A DNA stretch of 64,000 nt from Winogradskyella tangerina (GCF_003260205.1 NZ_QERF01000004.1:277525-341524), one strand, 5' to 3'. Counted from the stretch's first letter, positions 40,232 through 47,161 are shown. Notes: a model not told the origin generated them from the letters alone. Made by a program: numbers and translations.

Positions 40232-41137
40232 TTAGTGATCTAAATTTTCAATCAATGCTTGAATACTCTTAAATGCCGAAACGCCTTCTGGCAGGTTGTT
40301 CAAATCTAAGGCGTTCAGCATCTGACCTAAAATCCAAAGTTTCGTGTTGCTGTTTTCTAGCAAGAGTTTGTTGAAATTCTCCATATATTTTTCAATGTCA
40401 TCCTTCTCTGGTTTTACTGTAAAATAGGAGATATAAATGATTTCGTCGTAGTAATTTTTTAAATCAGTTAAACTATCAAGTGGTACACTGAAGCCTAAGA
40501 AAATAGATTGGTATCCTCGGCTGACTAATTGATGGTTTATAAACATAAGCCCTAACTCATGTATTTCATTTTCAGGTAAGTAGAGAACAAATGTTTTCTT
40601 AGATTTATTGATTTGCTTAGATTGTACTTTCTCAGTATTGATAAGTATTTTTTGACGAATCAAGGAAGTTAAAAAATGCTCATGTGCTGGTGATATGGTA
40701 TCTGTTTGCCATAAGAGACCAATTTCGGTCAACAATGGAATAAAGATATCATAGAAAACTTCGTAAAATTCTTTTTCCTTTAGAAGTGACTCGTAGGTGT
40801 TGTAAAAAAGTGCCTGATCGAAATTGAGCATAGATAGCTTAAATGCGTTTATGGCATGGCTTTCCATGTTACTTTCGGCAGCTATTTCTCTAACTAATAT
40901 CGGAATTTTGTGTTCTTCAATAGTGGCTATTTTCGAAATTTTGTAGCCATTATTATTTAGGTAGCTCACATTTAGAAGCTTTTGAAAGCTCGCTAAATCG
41001 TAATATCGTATGTTAGTATCGGTCCGTTTGGGTTGTAAAAGATTGTAGCGCTTCTCCCATATTCTAATCGTATGCGCCTTAATTCCAGTAAGGTTTTCCA
41101 AATCCTTGATACTGAATTGATTCTTTATATTGTTCAT
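40232..41137 (-). CDS. MerR-family regulator with cobalamin-binding domain, CarH-like
   Basis: A 301-residue regulator with an N-terminal MerR winged helix (about 8-75: FSIKDLENLTGIKAHTIRIWEKRY), a helical cap domain and a C-terminal B12-binding domain. The light-sensing signature W-x9-EH is present as W143 to E153-H154. The lower-ligand motif appears as E191-x-H193-x2-G196 in ENEIHELGLMF. In CarH proteins these residues hold adenosylcobalamin, and light releases repression of carotenoid genes. Location directly before crtI, in the same direction, suggests autogenous control of the operon. The photoreceptor role is inferred from motifs. Confidence 0.87.
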   Translation of the reverse strand: MNNIKNQFSIKDLENLTGIKAHTIRIWEKRYNLLQPKRTDTNIRYYDLASFQKLLNVSYLNNNGYKISKIATIEEHKIPILVREIAAESNMESHAINAFKLSMLNFDQALFYNTYESLLKEKEFYEVFYDIFIPLLTEIGLLWQTDTISPAHEHFLTSLIRQKILINTEKVQSKQINKSKKTFVLYLPENEIHELGLMFINHQLVSRGYQSIFLGFSVPLDSLTDLKNYYDEIIYISYFTVKPEKDDIEKYMENFNKLLLENSNTKLWILGQMLNALDLNNLPEGVSAFKSIQALIENLDH

Positions 41138-41140
41138 TTT

Positions 41141-41166
41141 TTAACAAAAATGTTTAAACAAAAGTA
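41141..41166 (-). promoter_or_regulatory. Promoter and candidate operator of the MerR-crtIBZ operon
   Basis: On the minus strand, TACTTTTG (41166-41159) matches the -7 element. Overlapping and just downstream are the palindrome TGTTTAAACA (41151-41160) and TTAACA (41141-41146), a plausible site for repression at the transcription start. The -33 element is poor. Confidence 0.4.
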
Positions 41167-41277
41167 AGATTTTAACTCATAAAAACCTTACAATTAACAA
41201 AATTTAAGTAAAAAATATGTGTTAATTAAAATGAGGAAATGTAGTGTGCTTTGATAATTGCACAAACTTAGAGTTAT

Positions 41278-41613
41278 AAAGTGCGCACGAGAAGATCAAG
41301 ACGCTTGCGGTCTTCATCTTGACTTTGTGTAACAAACGTCAAGACTCAATGGCGTTATGAGTACTTTTTTATGAATTTTTTTAGCCTTTCTTTTGAAAGG
41401 TTTTTCAACTTTCTTTCTAATGTCATTGCTTCAGATCGACTAGATTTTTCAGTATACCATAAAAGCTCCCAAGGAGTGTATCTTTTAGTTGACTTCTCCA
41501 GTCCTGAATTGTGCCTCCTAATTCGTTCAAATAAATCTTTAGTCTGACCTTTATAAAACGTATCAAACTTTTTAGAGTAAAGAATATAAACGAAATAGGG
41601 CATTAAAATGTTG
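41278..41613 (-). mobile_element. 336-bp GIY-YIG unit, tRNA-distal copy
   Basis: This unit starts with the 18-bp direct repeat AAAGTGCGCACGAGAAGA (41278-41295), a copy of the tRNA-Leu 3' end and flank. It runs to the next repeat copy at 41614, exactly 336 bp. It holds two adjacent hairpins (41294-41344) and one GIY-YIG gene. It differs from the neighbouring unit at about six positions. The element status is inferred from the precise tRNA-end boundaries and tandem arrangement. Confidence 0.6.
41355..41603 (-). CDS. GIY-YIG nuclease domain protein, distal copy
   Basis: An 82-residue stand-alone GIY-YIG domain of the UvrC/Slx1 superfamily. The first motif is Y6 in FVYILYS and the second is Y17-K18-G19 in FYKGQT. 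A basic helix LFERIRRHN and the metal-binding glutamate E63 in TLERKLKNL complete the fold. The ATG at 41603 is chosen; a longer reading would run upstream into the tRNA-end repeat and hairpins. It has T51 where the sister copy has S51, and it ends in TAA. Such small proteins are annotated only as GIY-YIG nucleases and have no known function. Confidence 0.87.
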   Translation of the reverse strand: MPYFVYILYSKKFDTFYKGQTKDLFERIRRHNSGLEKSTKRYTPWELLWYTEKSSRSEAMTLERKLKNLSKERLKKFIKKYS

Positions 41614-41949
41614 AAAGTGCGCACGAGAAGATCAAGACGCTTGCGGTCTTGATCTTGACTTTGTGTAACAAACGTCAAGACTCAATTTCGCTATGAGTAC
41701 TTTTTTATGAATTTTTTCAGCCTTTCTTTTGAAAGGTTTTTCAACTTTCTTTCTAATGTCATTGCTTCAGATCGACTAGATTTTTCAGAATACCATAAAA
41801 GCTCCCAAGGAGTGTATCTTTTAGTTGACTTCTCCAGTCCTGAATTGTGCCTCCTAATTCGTTCAAATAAATCTTTAGTCTGACCTTTATAAAACGTATC
41901 AAACTTTTTAGAGTAAAGAATATAAACGAAATAGGGCATTAAAATGTTG
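41614..41949 (-). mobile_element. 336-bp GIY-YIG unit, tRNA-proximal copy
   Basis: This unit lies directly behind tRNA-Leu, between the tRNA 3' end repeat (41950-41967) and the second copy of that repeat (41614-41631). It contains a GIY-YIG gene starting 14 bases after the tRNA and ends with a perfect 9-bp-stem hairpin (41630-41654) beside a second hairpin (41653-41680). Confidence 0.6.
41691..41939 (-). CDS. GIY-YIG nuclease domain protein, tRNA-proximal copy
   Basis: An 82-residue GIY-YIG domain differing from the distal copy by a single residue (S51 instead of T51), with all motif residues retained (Y6, Y17, R27, H31, E63). It ends in TAG. The ATG at 41939 lies 14 bases beyond the last base of tRNA-Leu, in the same direction, so translation must use a message released from a tRNA readthrough transcript. 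A longer reading through the tRNA (with LVRTF encoded by the tRNA end) is artificial. Both copies being intact argues for selection or very recent duplication. Confidence 0.87.
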   Translation of the reverse strand: MPYFVYILYSKKFDTFYKGQTKDLFERIRRHNSGLEKSTKRYTPWELLWYSEKSSRSEAMTLERKLKNLSKERLKKFIKKYS

Positions 41950-41953
41950 AAAG

Positions 41954-42039
41954 TGCGCACGAGAAGACTCGAACTTCCACGACCTAAAACGGTCACTGGC
42001 CCCTCAAGCCAGCGCGTCTACCAATTCCGCCACGTGCGC
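41954..42039 (-). tRNA. tRNA-Leu (anticodon GAG)
   Basis: The 86-nt minus-strand gene begins GCGCACG and ends CGTGCGC plus discriminator A, giving a 7-bp acceptor stem. The anticodon arm CTGGC-TTGAGGG-GCCAG carries GAG. A long variable arm, typical of tRNA-Leu, and a T arm with TTCGAGT are present. CCA is not encoded. Its 3' end is repeated twice downstream as the boundary of the GIY-YIG units. Confidence 0.96.
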
Positions 42040-42056
42040 AATACTGAAGTAAATAT

Positions 42057-42084
42057 AAAAAAAAAGTTAAGCATTTCGCTTAAC
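42057..42084 (-). terminator. Terminator-like hairpin between tRNA-Lys and tRNA-Leu
   Basis: On the minus strand, GTTAAGC (42084-42078) pairs with GCTTAAC (42072-42066) around a 5-base loop and is followed by nine T residues. It would reduce transcription entering tRNA-Leu from the tRNA-Lys promoter. Confidence 0.65.
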
Positions 42085-42089
42085 TATCG

Positions 42090-42162
42090 TGACCGGGCTG
42101 GGGCTCGAACCCAGGACCCTCTCCTTAAAAGGGAGATGCTCTACCAACTGAGCTACCCGGTC
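42090..42162 (-). tRNA. tRNA-Lys (anticodon TTT)
   Basis: The 73-nt minus-strand gene starts GACCGGG and ends CCCGGTC plus discriminator A. The anticodon arm TCTCC-CTTTTAA-GGAGA carries TTT, the D arm contains AGCTCAGTTGGTAGAGC and the T loop is TTCGAGC. CCA is not encoded. Confidence 0.97.
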
Positions 42163-42189
42163 ATTAAGATGTTCTCTTAAATGAGGGTG

Positions 42190-42220
42190 CAAATATAAAA
42201 TGATTAATTAATAAAACAAT
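42190..42220 (-). promoter_or_regulatory. Promoter of the tRNA-Lys/tRNA-Leu group
   Basis: On the minus strand, TTG, a 19-bp spacer and TATATTTG (42197-42190) form a near-consensus Bacteroidota promoter about 28 bases upstream of tRNA-Lys. It is the only clear promoter for this tRNA and GIY-YIG block. Confidence 0.65.
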
Positions 42221-42292
42221 ACATTTTTAACTTTAATTTTTGTTTTTTTGTTCTATCGGGAATTTAGAAAATTCAAACTAAAAATTTAGAGT

Positions 42293-42814
42293 ATGATTGT
42301 TGCATTAATGGGATATATGGGATCGGGTAAATCTACTATTGGTAAGGCTCTAGCTACTTTGTTGAATTACAAATTCTTAGACCTTGATGACTATATTGCC
42401 GCACAAGAAAATGCTTCTATCCCCGAACTGTTTAATAAAAGAGGGGAGCTCTATTTTAGAAAAAAAGAAACGGAGTATTTAAATGAAATTTTAAATTCAA
42501 ATGAAAATTGTGTTTTAGCGCTCGGTGGTGGAACACCATGTTATGGTAGAAATCTTGAATTGCTTCTAGACAATGAACAAGTAAATTTATTCTATTTAAA
42601 ATTGTCGATTCCATTACTAACAAATCGACTTTTTAAAGAACGTTCACAGCGACCATTAATTAGTCATATCCAATCGGAAGATGATCTGATGGAGTTTATA
42701 GGTAAACATCTTTTTGAACGCACGCAGTACTACAACCAAGCCGAACATGTTGTAAATACAGATCATAAAACACAGCAAGATATTTTAGAGGAACTCCTAA
42801 TGATCCTAATCTAA
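42293..42814 (+). CDS. aroK: Shikimate kinase
   Basis: This kinase phosphorylates shikimate to shikimate-3-phosphate in aromatic amino-acid synthesis. The P-loop is G7-YMGSGKS-T. Shikimate-binding and Walker B elements are visible as FLDLDDYIA, RGELYFRKKETEYL, LALGGGTPCYG and the lid arginine in ERSQRPLI. At 173 residues it is of normal length. It overlaps the convergent phosphoribosyltransferase gene by nine bases at its 3' end. Confidence 0.95.
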   Translation: MIVALMGYMGSGKSTIGKALATLLNYKFLDLDDYIAAQENASIPELFNKRGELYFRKKETEYLNEILNSNENCVLALGGGTPCYGRNLELLLDNEQVNLFYLKLSIPLLTNRLFKERSQRPLISHIQSEDDLMEFIGKHLFERTQYYNQAEHVVNTDHKTQQDILEELLMILI

Positions 42815-43309
42815 ATAAGCCTCATAAGGTTGTTTAGATAAATTGACGTGTACGTGTTCGAAAAGTGAAGTAGATAATGAAATGCCTTTGAAATCAGCCT
42901 TAACAGGATATTTTTTATGATTTCTATTTACTAAAACCGCTGTTTTGAATTGTCTTAAAGGCACATCTAAAAAATGTTTGATCCCGTAAATTAAGGTGCT
43001 ACCAGAATTTAAAACATCATCGATAAGCACAATAGATTTGTTTGTATAGTCGTCTTTACTAATCGAAGTTATGATAGGCTTAGTAGGTTCTTTTTTATCG
43101 ATCTTAACCTTGCATAGTACCGATTCGATATCAGAAATTTTATCGAGTTGATTTTTAATCTTTCTGGCAAGAATATATCCATTACTTTCAATACCGGCAA
43201 TAACAATCTGCGTTTCGTCGACATTGCACTCGTAGATTTGATAAGCGATTCGCTTGATCTTATGTTCAATTTCTTTATGACTTAATATCGTATTCTTTGT
43301 TAGTGCCAT
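42806..43309 (-). CDS. Phosphoribosyltransferase family protein (PyrR-like)
   Basis: A 167-residue type I phosphoribosyltransferase with the PRPP-binding motif SIVLIDDVLNSGSTLIYG and an early GIESNGYILARKI loop that contacts pyrophosphate. The family includes PyrR, uracil and hypoxanthine transferases. The length and LVNRNHKKYPVKADFKG tail resemble PyrR-type proteins, but no attenuator was seen before pyrimidine genes here, so a regulatory role is not claimed. It overlaps aroK tail to tail. Confidence 0.85.
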   Translation of the reverse strand: MALTKNTILSHKEIEHKIKRIAYQIYECNVDETQIVIAGIESNGYILARKIKNQLDKISDIESVLCKVKIDKKEPTKPIITSISKDDYTNKSIVLIDDVLNSGSTLIYGIKHFLDVPLRQFKTAVLVNRNHKKYPVKADFKGISLSTSLFEHVHVNLSKQPYEAYLD

Positions 43310-43342
43310 AGTGCGCTTATCTTCTTGTTATATGGAATAATC

Positions 43343-43933
43343 TTATCGTCTTTCAAAGATAAAAAACAGTTCTTTACCTTCTCTTGGTTTTATTGAATTT
43401 GTTGAACGTTCTAAAATCTTTATTTCAAAATAAGGGCTAAAATGTATTTTATATTCTTCAATACTGCCGCCAAATGGTGGGCCTGAAGAGGTAAGTGGGA
43501 AATCGAAAAATAATCCCGATAATTTACCCTTAGGCTTTAATAAGTCTACCATTTTCTTGACATATTTTTCTCTTAAACTAGGATCTAAAGCGCAAAAAAA
43601 TGTTTGTTCAAGAATTAGATCAAACTGACCTTCAAATTCAAAAAAATTATGATGTAACAATTGATCTTTTGGAAAACCTGTTACTCGGCTTTTCAGATTA
43701 ACTAATGGTTGTAACGCAATATCGAGTACATATGTGTTTTTGAAACCAGCATTCCATAGGTATTCAGCTTCATAACTATTTCCGGCACCGGGAATAAGAA
43801 TATTTATGGATTTGTCTTCAAGTTGATCAATATAAGTTTTCAATGGCGTAGAAGAGTAGCCAATATTCCAGCCAATTTCATTAGCGTCATAACGCTGCTC
43901 CCAATAGGATTGATCGAATTTATTCTTCTTCAT
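43343..43933 (-). CDS. SAM-dependent methyltransferase, thiopurine methyltransferase-like
   Basis: A 196-residue class I methyltransferase of the TPMT fold. The opening is DQSYWEQRYDANEIGWNIGYSSTPL, the SAM-binding region is NILIPGAGNSYEAEYLWNAGF, and the later motif is LILEQTFFCALDPSLREKY. Bacterial members methylate selenium, tellurium or thiocyanate compounds or remain uncharacterised, so no substrate is assigned. Its start overlaps the end of the S4 gene by 14 bases, implying coupled expression. Confidence 0.85.
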   Translation of the reverse strand: MKKNKFDQSYWEQRYDANEIGWNIGYSSTPLKTYIDQLEDKSINILIPGAGNSYEAEYLWNAGFKNTYVLDIALQPLVNLKSRVTGFPKDQLLHHNFFEFEGQFDLILEQTFFCALDPSLREKYVKKMVDLLKPKGKLSGLFFDFPLTSSGPPFGGSIEEYKIHFSPYFEIKILERSTNSIKPREGKELFFIFERR

Positions 43934-44288
43934 AAAAACTGTCTATATCTCGACGATCTTTTTTAGTAGGTCTACCAGTGCCTTTTTTACGATAATAATC
44001 CTTGCTATACTTTAGCATTTCTTGTGCTTCAAAAGCCTCCTTAGGCGTAGTGTCTACTCTGTAAATATCAACGAGCTTGGCACCAACACGGTTTGGCGGT
44101 ATGTCATTAACCGTAAGTGTATAAGTGATCTGATTTTTTCTTAATTCAATTTTATCTGTAGGGTAAACCTCTCGCGATGGTTTGGCAACACTATCGTTAA
44201 GTTTTATTTGCCCCTTTTTACAGGCTTGGGTTGCCATATTTCGTGTTTTGTAATAACGAACACACCAAAGATATTTATCAATTCGCAT
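43920..44288 (-). CDS. RNA-binding S4 domain protein, Hsp15-like
   Basis: A 122-residue protein with an N-terminal S4 domain (MRIDKYLWCVRYYKTRNMA, KKGQIKLNDSVAKPS) and a basic C-terminal tail (YYRKKGTGRPTKKDRRD). This matches the Hsp15/HslR family, which binds stalled 50S subunits carrying nascent peptidyl-tRNA and helps recycle them. It is coupled to the methyltransferase gene by overlap. Confidence 0.9.
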   Translation of the reverse strand: MRIDKYLWCVRYYKTRNMATQACKKGQIKLNDSVAKPSREVYPTDKIELRKNQITYTLTVNDIPPNRVGAKLVDIYRVDTTPKEAFEAQEMLKYSKDYYRKKGTGRPTKKDRRDIDSFYEEE

Positions 44289-44423
44289 ATGGTTTTAACT
44301 TAAATCTACGTTAACCTTATGGTGTAAAAATATTAATTTAATGTATCTTGCGCCATTATAATAAAGCAATAATGAACTGTGTGTGTTCTAAGTGGTTTAA
44401 GACATGCATAAAAGATTTTTAAA

Positions 44424-45497
44424 ATGACATTAAAAACATTTAGAAAGTACTTACCTCTATTACTCTTTATTTCAATATTGATCGCTTGTAGCGGCGATGA
44501 TGATAATTTCTCTCCAGTGCCCGACAGAGATCGAACGGAACAACAACTGGCAGATAAAGATTCATTAGAGAATTATTTAAGAGGACACTATTATAACTCT
44601 AGTCTTTTTGAGACTCAGACGAATCTTACCATTGATGATATTATCATCACTGAAATGCCAGTCGATGAAAATGGTGATTATCTAACGATACCGCCAGATC
44701 CTGCAAATAATACAAGACTTTGGGACGCGGTAGAAGTGAAGACAACCACTTATGAAGATGCAGAATACGAATACTACATATTACGTCTTAACCAAGGTGG
44801 TGGAGAATCTCCTGAATTTACAGATCAGGTGCGTGTAGTTTACGAAGGATTTTTAGAAACTACCAGCGACGTTTTTGATGAAGTAGCAACTCCTGTTGAA
44901 CTTAGTATGCAAGGTATTCCTGGAATTGGTGGAACTGGAGGTGTAATTAGAGGATGGCAACTTATATTGTCTGATTTTAATACAGCTAGTAGTTTTAATA
45001 TTAATAATGGTATCGTTGAATATGATGATTACGGATTGGGTGTTATGTTTATTCCGTCTGGGCTTGGTTACTTTTCTACGCCAGTGCCTAATGTGCCGTC
45101 ATATTCTAATTTGATTTTTAAGTTTGAATTGTTACAGTTTGAAGTAAATGATCATGATTTAGATGGTATTCCTTCGTACATCGAAGATGTGAATGAAAAT
45201 CTGAATGTGTTAGATGATAATTCAGATGAAGATGGATTACCTGATTATTTTGATACTGATGATGACGATGATGATGTACCAACCCTAGATGAATTAGTAC
45301 CGGCGACTTACACAGTTGACACTAATATGGGAGAGCCTGAACCTGTTTTAGGTGAAAATGAGTTCGAGTTGAATAGGTCTGAGAGTAATGGTGTTATAAC
45401 TATTAATACAGTTACTATGGTAGATGCTAATAGCAATGGTGTTTTTGATCATTTAGACAGTGAAGTCACTACCAATTATAACGAAGAAGACGAATAG
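44424..45497 (+). CDS. FKBP-type peptidyl-prolyl isomerase lipoprotein with acidic calcium-binding-like repeats
   Basis: The signal peptide ends in a lipobox (ILIACSGDDD, Cys22), so this is a lipoprotein. The FKBP domain lies at about 120-240 (DQVRVVYEGFLETT, GGVIRGWQLILSDF, VMFIPSGLGYF, NLIFKFELLQFEV). Next comes an acidic segment at about 243-285 with DHDLDGIPSYIED and DNSDEDGLPDYFDTDDD, resembling thrombospondin type-3 calcium-binding repeats. A C-terminal region of unknown fold ends at residue 357. The acidic run is encoded without frameshift. It probably acts in the envelope. Confidence 0.85.
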   Translation: MTLKTFRKYLPLLLFISILIACSGDDDNFSPVPDRDRTEQQLADKDSLENYLRGHYYNSSLFETQTNLTIDDIIITEMPVDENGDYLTIPPDPANNTRLWDAVEVKTTTYEDAEYEYYILRLNQGGGESPEFTDQVRVVYEGFLETTSDVFDEVATPVELSMQGIPGIGGTGGVIRGWQLILSDFNTASSFNINNGIVEYDDYGLGVMFIPSGLGYFSTPVPNVPSYSNLIFKFELLQFEVNDHDLDGIPSYIEDVNENLNVLDDNSDEDGLPDYFDTDDDDDDVPTLDELVPATYTVDTNMGEPEPVLGENEFELNRSESNGVITINTVTMVDANSNGVFDHLDSEVTTNYNEEDE

Positions 45498-45511
45498 TAT
45501 TTACTGAACAT

Positions 45512-45549
45512 ATAAAAAAAAAGCCGCTAAAAATTTAGCGGCTTTTTTA
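45512..45549. terminator. Bidirectional terminator between the FKBP and porin genes
   Basis: AAGCCGCTAAA (45521-45531) pairs perfectly with TTTAGCGGCTT (45534-45544), with an A-run before and a T-run after. Confidence 0.92.
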
Positions 45550-45556
45550 TTATTCA

Positions 45557-46153
45557 TTAAAGAGCAATAGATAAACTGAGTATCAATTGATCTGGTCTTG
45601 TATCAATCCGACTAGGATTTATTCCTAGGTTATCATTGATAAACGTTGCTTCGTTATTGTTAAATCCTCTTTCGTATCTAAGGTCTATTCCAACTTTGTT
45701 AAGATTTAAACCGATACCAAAATTTAAGCCTACAGAAAAGTCGTCTTCTACATTATTGATATTAATACCATCAAATTCAGTGTCTAGTATATATTGAAGT
45801 GATGGTCCGCCAAAAACGCTCAAAGGTCCTAGAACTCTTAATCCAACTAAAAGAGGAGCATCGATTTTTTGAATGCTCAGATCACTGTTATCGTAATCAC
45901 TTTTGGTAGATGTATAAACAAGTTCTGGTCTAAAGTAGAGTTTATCTCCAATTTTTCCGAAGATACCGACGTGATAACCAATATTGCGATCAGGATTTCT
46001 GGCGTTATCGCCAATAGATTCAAAATAATCGCCGTTAGCACTGTAATTCAATCCACCTTTAAAACCAAAGGAGCTGCCTTTTTGGGCATTTGCGGTTAGT
46101 CCAATAAGAGCAAAAGCTACAGCAAGAAATGCTGCTTTTTTCAAATTTTTCAT
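45557..46153 (-). CDS. Outer-membrane beta-barrel (porin-family) protein
   Basis: A 198-residue protein with a signal peptide (about 1-23, ending ANAQ) and a pattern of alternating amphipathic strands: FGFKGGLNYSANGDYF, YHVGIFGKIGDKLYFRPELVYTSTKSDY, FSVGLNFGIGLNLNKVGIDLRYERGF. It terminates in a typical Omp C-terminus (DQLILSLSIAL). It belongs to the small eight-stranded PorT-like/OmpW-like barrels common in Bacteroidota. Its function is unknown. Confidence 0.85.
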   Translation of the reverse strand: MKNLKKAAFLAVAFALIGLTANAQKGSSFGFKGGLNYSANGDYFESIGDNARNPDRNIGYHVGIFGKIGDKLYFRPELVYTSTKSDYDNSDLSIQKIDAPLLVGLRVLGPLSVFGGPSLQYILDTEFDGININNVEDDFSVGLNFGIGLNLNKVGIDLRYERGFNNNEATFINDNLGINPSRIDTRPDQLILSLSIAL

Positions 46154-46207
46154 AATGTTCGTTTTTAAGATTAGATATCTATAATCAAAAACGTTGCCAA
46201 AATGAAG

Positions 46208-47161
46208 TTATTTTCTTTGGAGTACAGTTTTTGCGGCATTCTGGATGGCTTCACTATTAAGACCATACTTGTCCATTAACTGTGCTGGCGTGCCAGATTC
46301 ACCAAAGGTATCGTTGGTTGCAACAAACTCTTGAGGTGTTGGTTTATGCTTGGCTAATACTCTAGAAACACTTTCACCGAGTCCACCTAAATAGTTATGT
46401 TCTTCGGCTGTTACAATACAACCAGTTTTTGCAACCGAGTCTAAAATTGCCTGATCATCTAATGGTTTAATCGTATGGATATTAATGACCTCTGCACTGA
46501 TACCTTCTTCATTTAAGGCTTTTGCTGCTTCAAGAGCTTCCCAAACTAAATGTCCGGTAGCAACAATAGTTACATCACTGCCTTCAATTAATTTTAACGC
46601 CTTTCCGATTTCGAAGGTTTGATCTTCTGGAGTAAAGTTTGGTACTTTTGGACGTCCAAATCTTAAATATACTGGTCCGTGATGTTTTGCAATCGCTAGG
46701 GTCGCTGCTTTAGTTTGATTAAAATCACAGGTGTTGATTACCGTCATTCCTGGTAACATTTTCATTAACCCTAAATCTTCAAGGATTTGATGAGTTGCAC
46801 CATCTTCACCTAAAGTCACACCAGCATGAGAAGCGCATATTTTTACGTTTTTATGCGAATATGCTATACTTTGTCGTATTTGATCATATACTCTTCCTGT
46901 TGAAAAATTAGCGAAGGTTCCAGTAAATGGAATTTTACCACCTATGGTCATTCCGGCAGCGATACCCATCATGTTGGCTTCTGCTATTCCAACCTGAAAA
47001 AAGCGCTCTGGATGATTGGCTTTGAATTCATCCATTTTCAGTGAGCCCGTGAGGTCTGCACATAGCGCTACAACATTTTCGTTTGTTTTTCCTAGTTCGG
47101 TTAAACCAGCTCCAAATCCAGAGCGAGTGTCTTTGTTTCCTGTATTCGTGTAAGTTTTCAT
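46208..47161 (-). CDS. Transketolase, C-terminal subunit
   Basis: This half of a split transketolase contains the pyrimidine-binding and C-terminal domains. Visible are RSGFGAGLTELGKTNENVVALCADLTGS, FFQVGIAEANMMGIAAGM, the HAGVTLGEDGATHQILEDLGLMK active-site loop and VYLRFGRPKVP. It should assemble with the N-terminal half encoded at 47867-48712 to transfer C2 units in the pentose phosphate pathway. The ATG overlaps the end of an intervening secreted-protein gene by four bases, so all three genes are coupled. Confidence 0.93.
   Translation of the reverse strand: MKTYTNTGNKDTRSGFGAGLTELGKTNENVVALCADLTGSLKMDEFKANHPERFFQVGIAEANMMGIAAGMTIGGKIPFTGTFANFSTGRVYDQIRQSIAYSHKNVKICASHAGVTLGEDGATHQILEDLGLMKMLPGMTVINTCDFNQTKAATLAIAKHHGPVYLRFGRPKVPNFTPEDQTFEIGKALKLIEGSDVTIVATGHLVWEALEAAKALNEEGISAEVINIHTIKPLDDQAILDSVAKTGCIVTAEEHNYLGGLGESVSRVLAKHKPTPQEFVATNDTFGESGTPAQLMDKYGLNSEAIQNAAKTVLQRK

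Larger units (their letters stand above)
41278..41967. repeat. Tandem array of two 336-bp units bounded by three 18-bp tRNA-end repeats
   Basis: The 18-bp sequence AAAGTGCGCACGAGAAGA occurs at 41278-41295, 41614-41631 and 41950-41967. The last copy is the genuine 3' end of tRNA-Leu plus three flanking bases. Both intervals are exactly 336 bp and about 98% identical. Confidence 0.95.

Noticed and set aside
41604..41678. N-terminal extension of the distal GIY-YIG gene
   Set aside because: The extra residues are translated from the hairpins and the tRNA-end repeat. The domain begins at the ATG at 41603, and the same applies to 41940-41996 in the other copy.
41278..41967. CRISPR-like array or ordinary segmental duplication
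   Set aside because: The repeats are 336 bp apart and contain genes, so this is not CRISPR. A plain duplication would not explain why every boundary is the tRNA 3' end, although the second copy itself may have arisen by duplication.
41954..42162. tRNA pair as attachment site of a larger genomic island
   Set aside because: No tyrosine recombinase, phage gene or distant copy of the tRNA end is in the window. Only the short 336-bp units use this site.
41944..42180. 78-codon plus-strand ORF across both tRNA genes
   Set aside because: It is the antisense translation of tRNA-Leu and tRNA-Lys, which fold convincingly on the minus strand.
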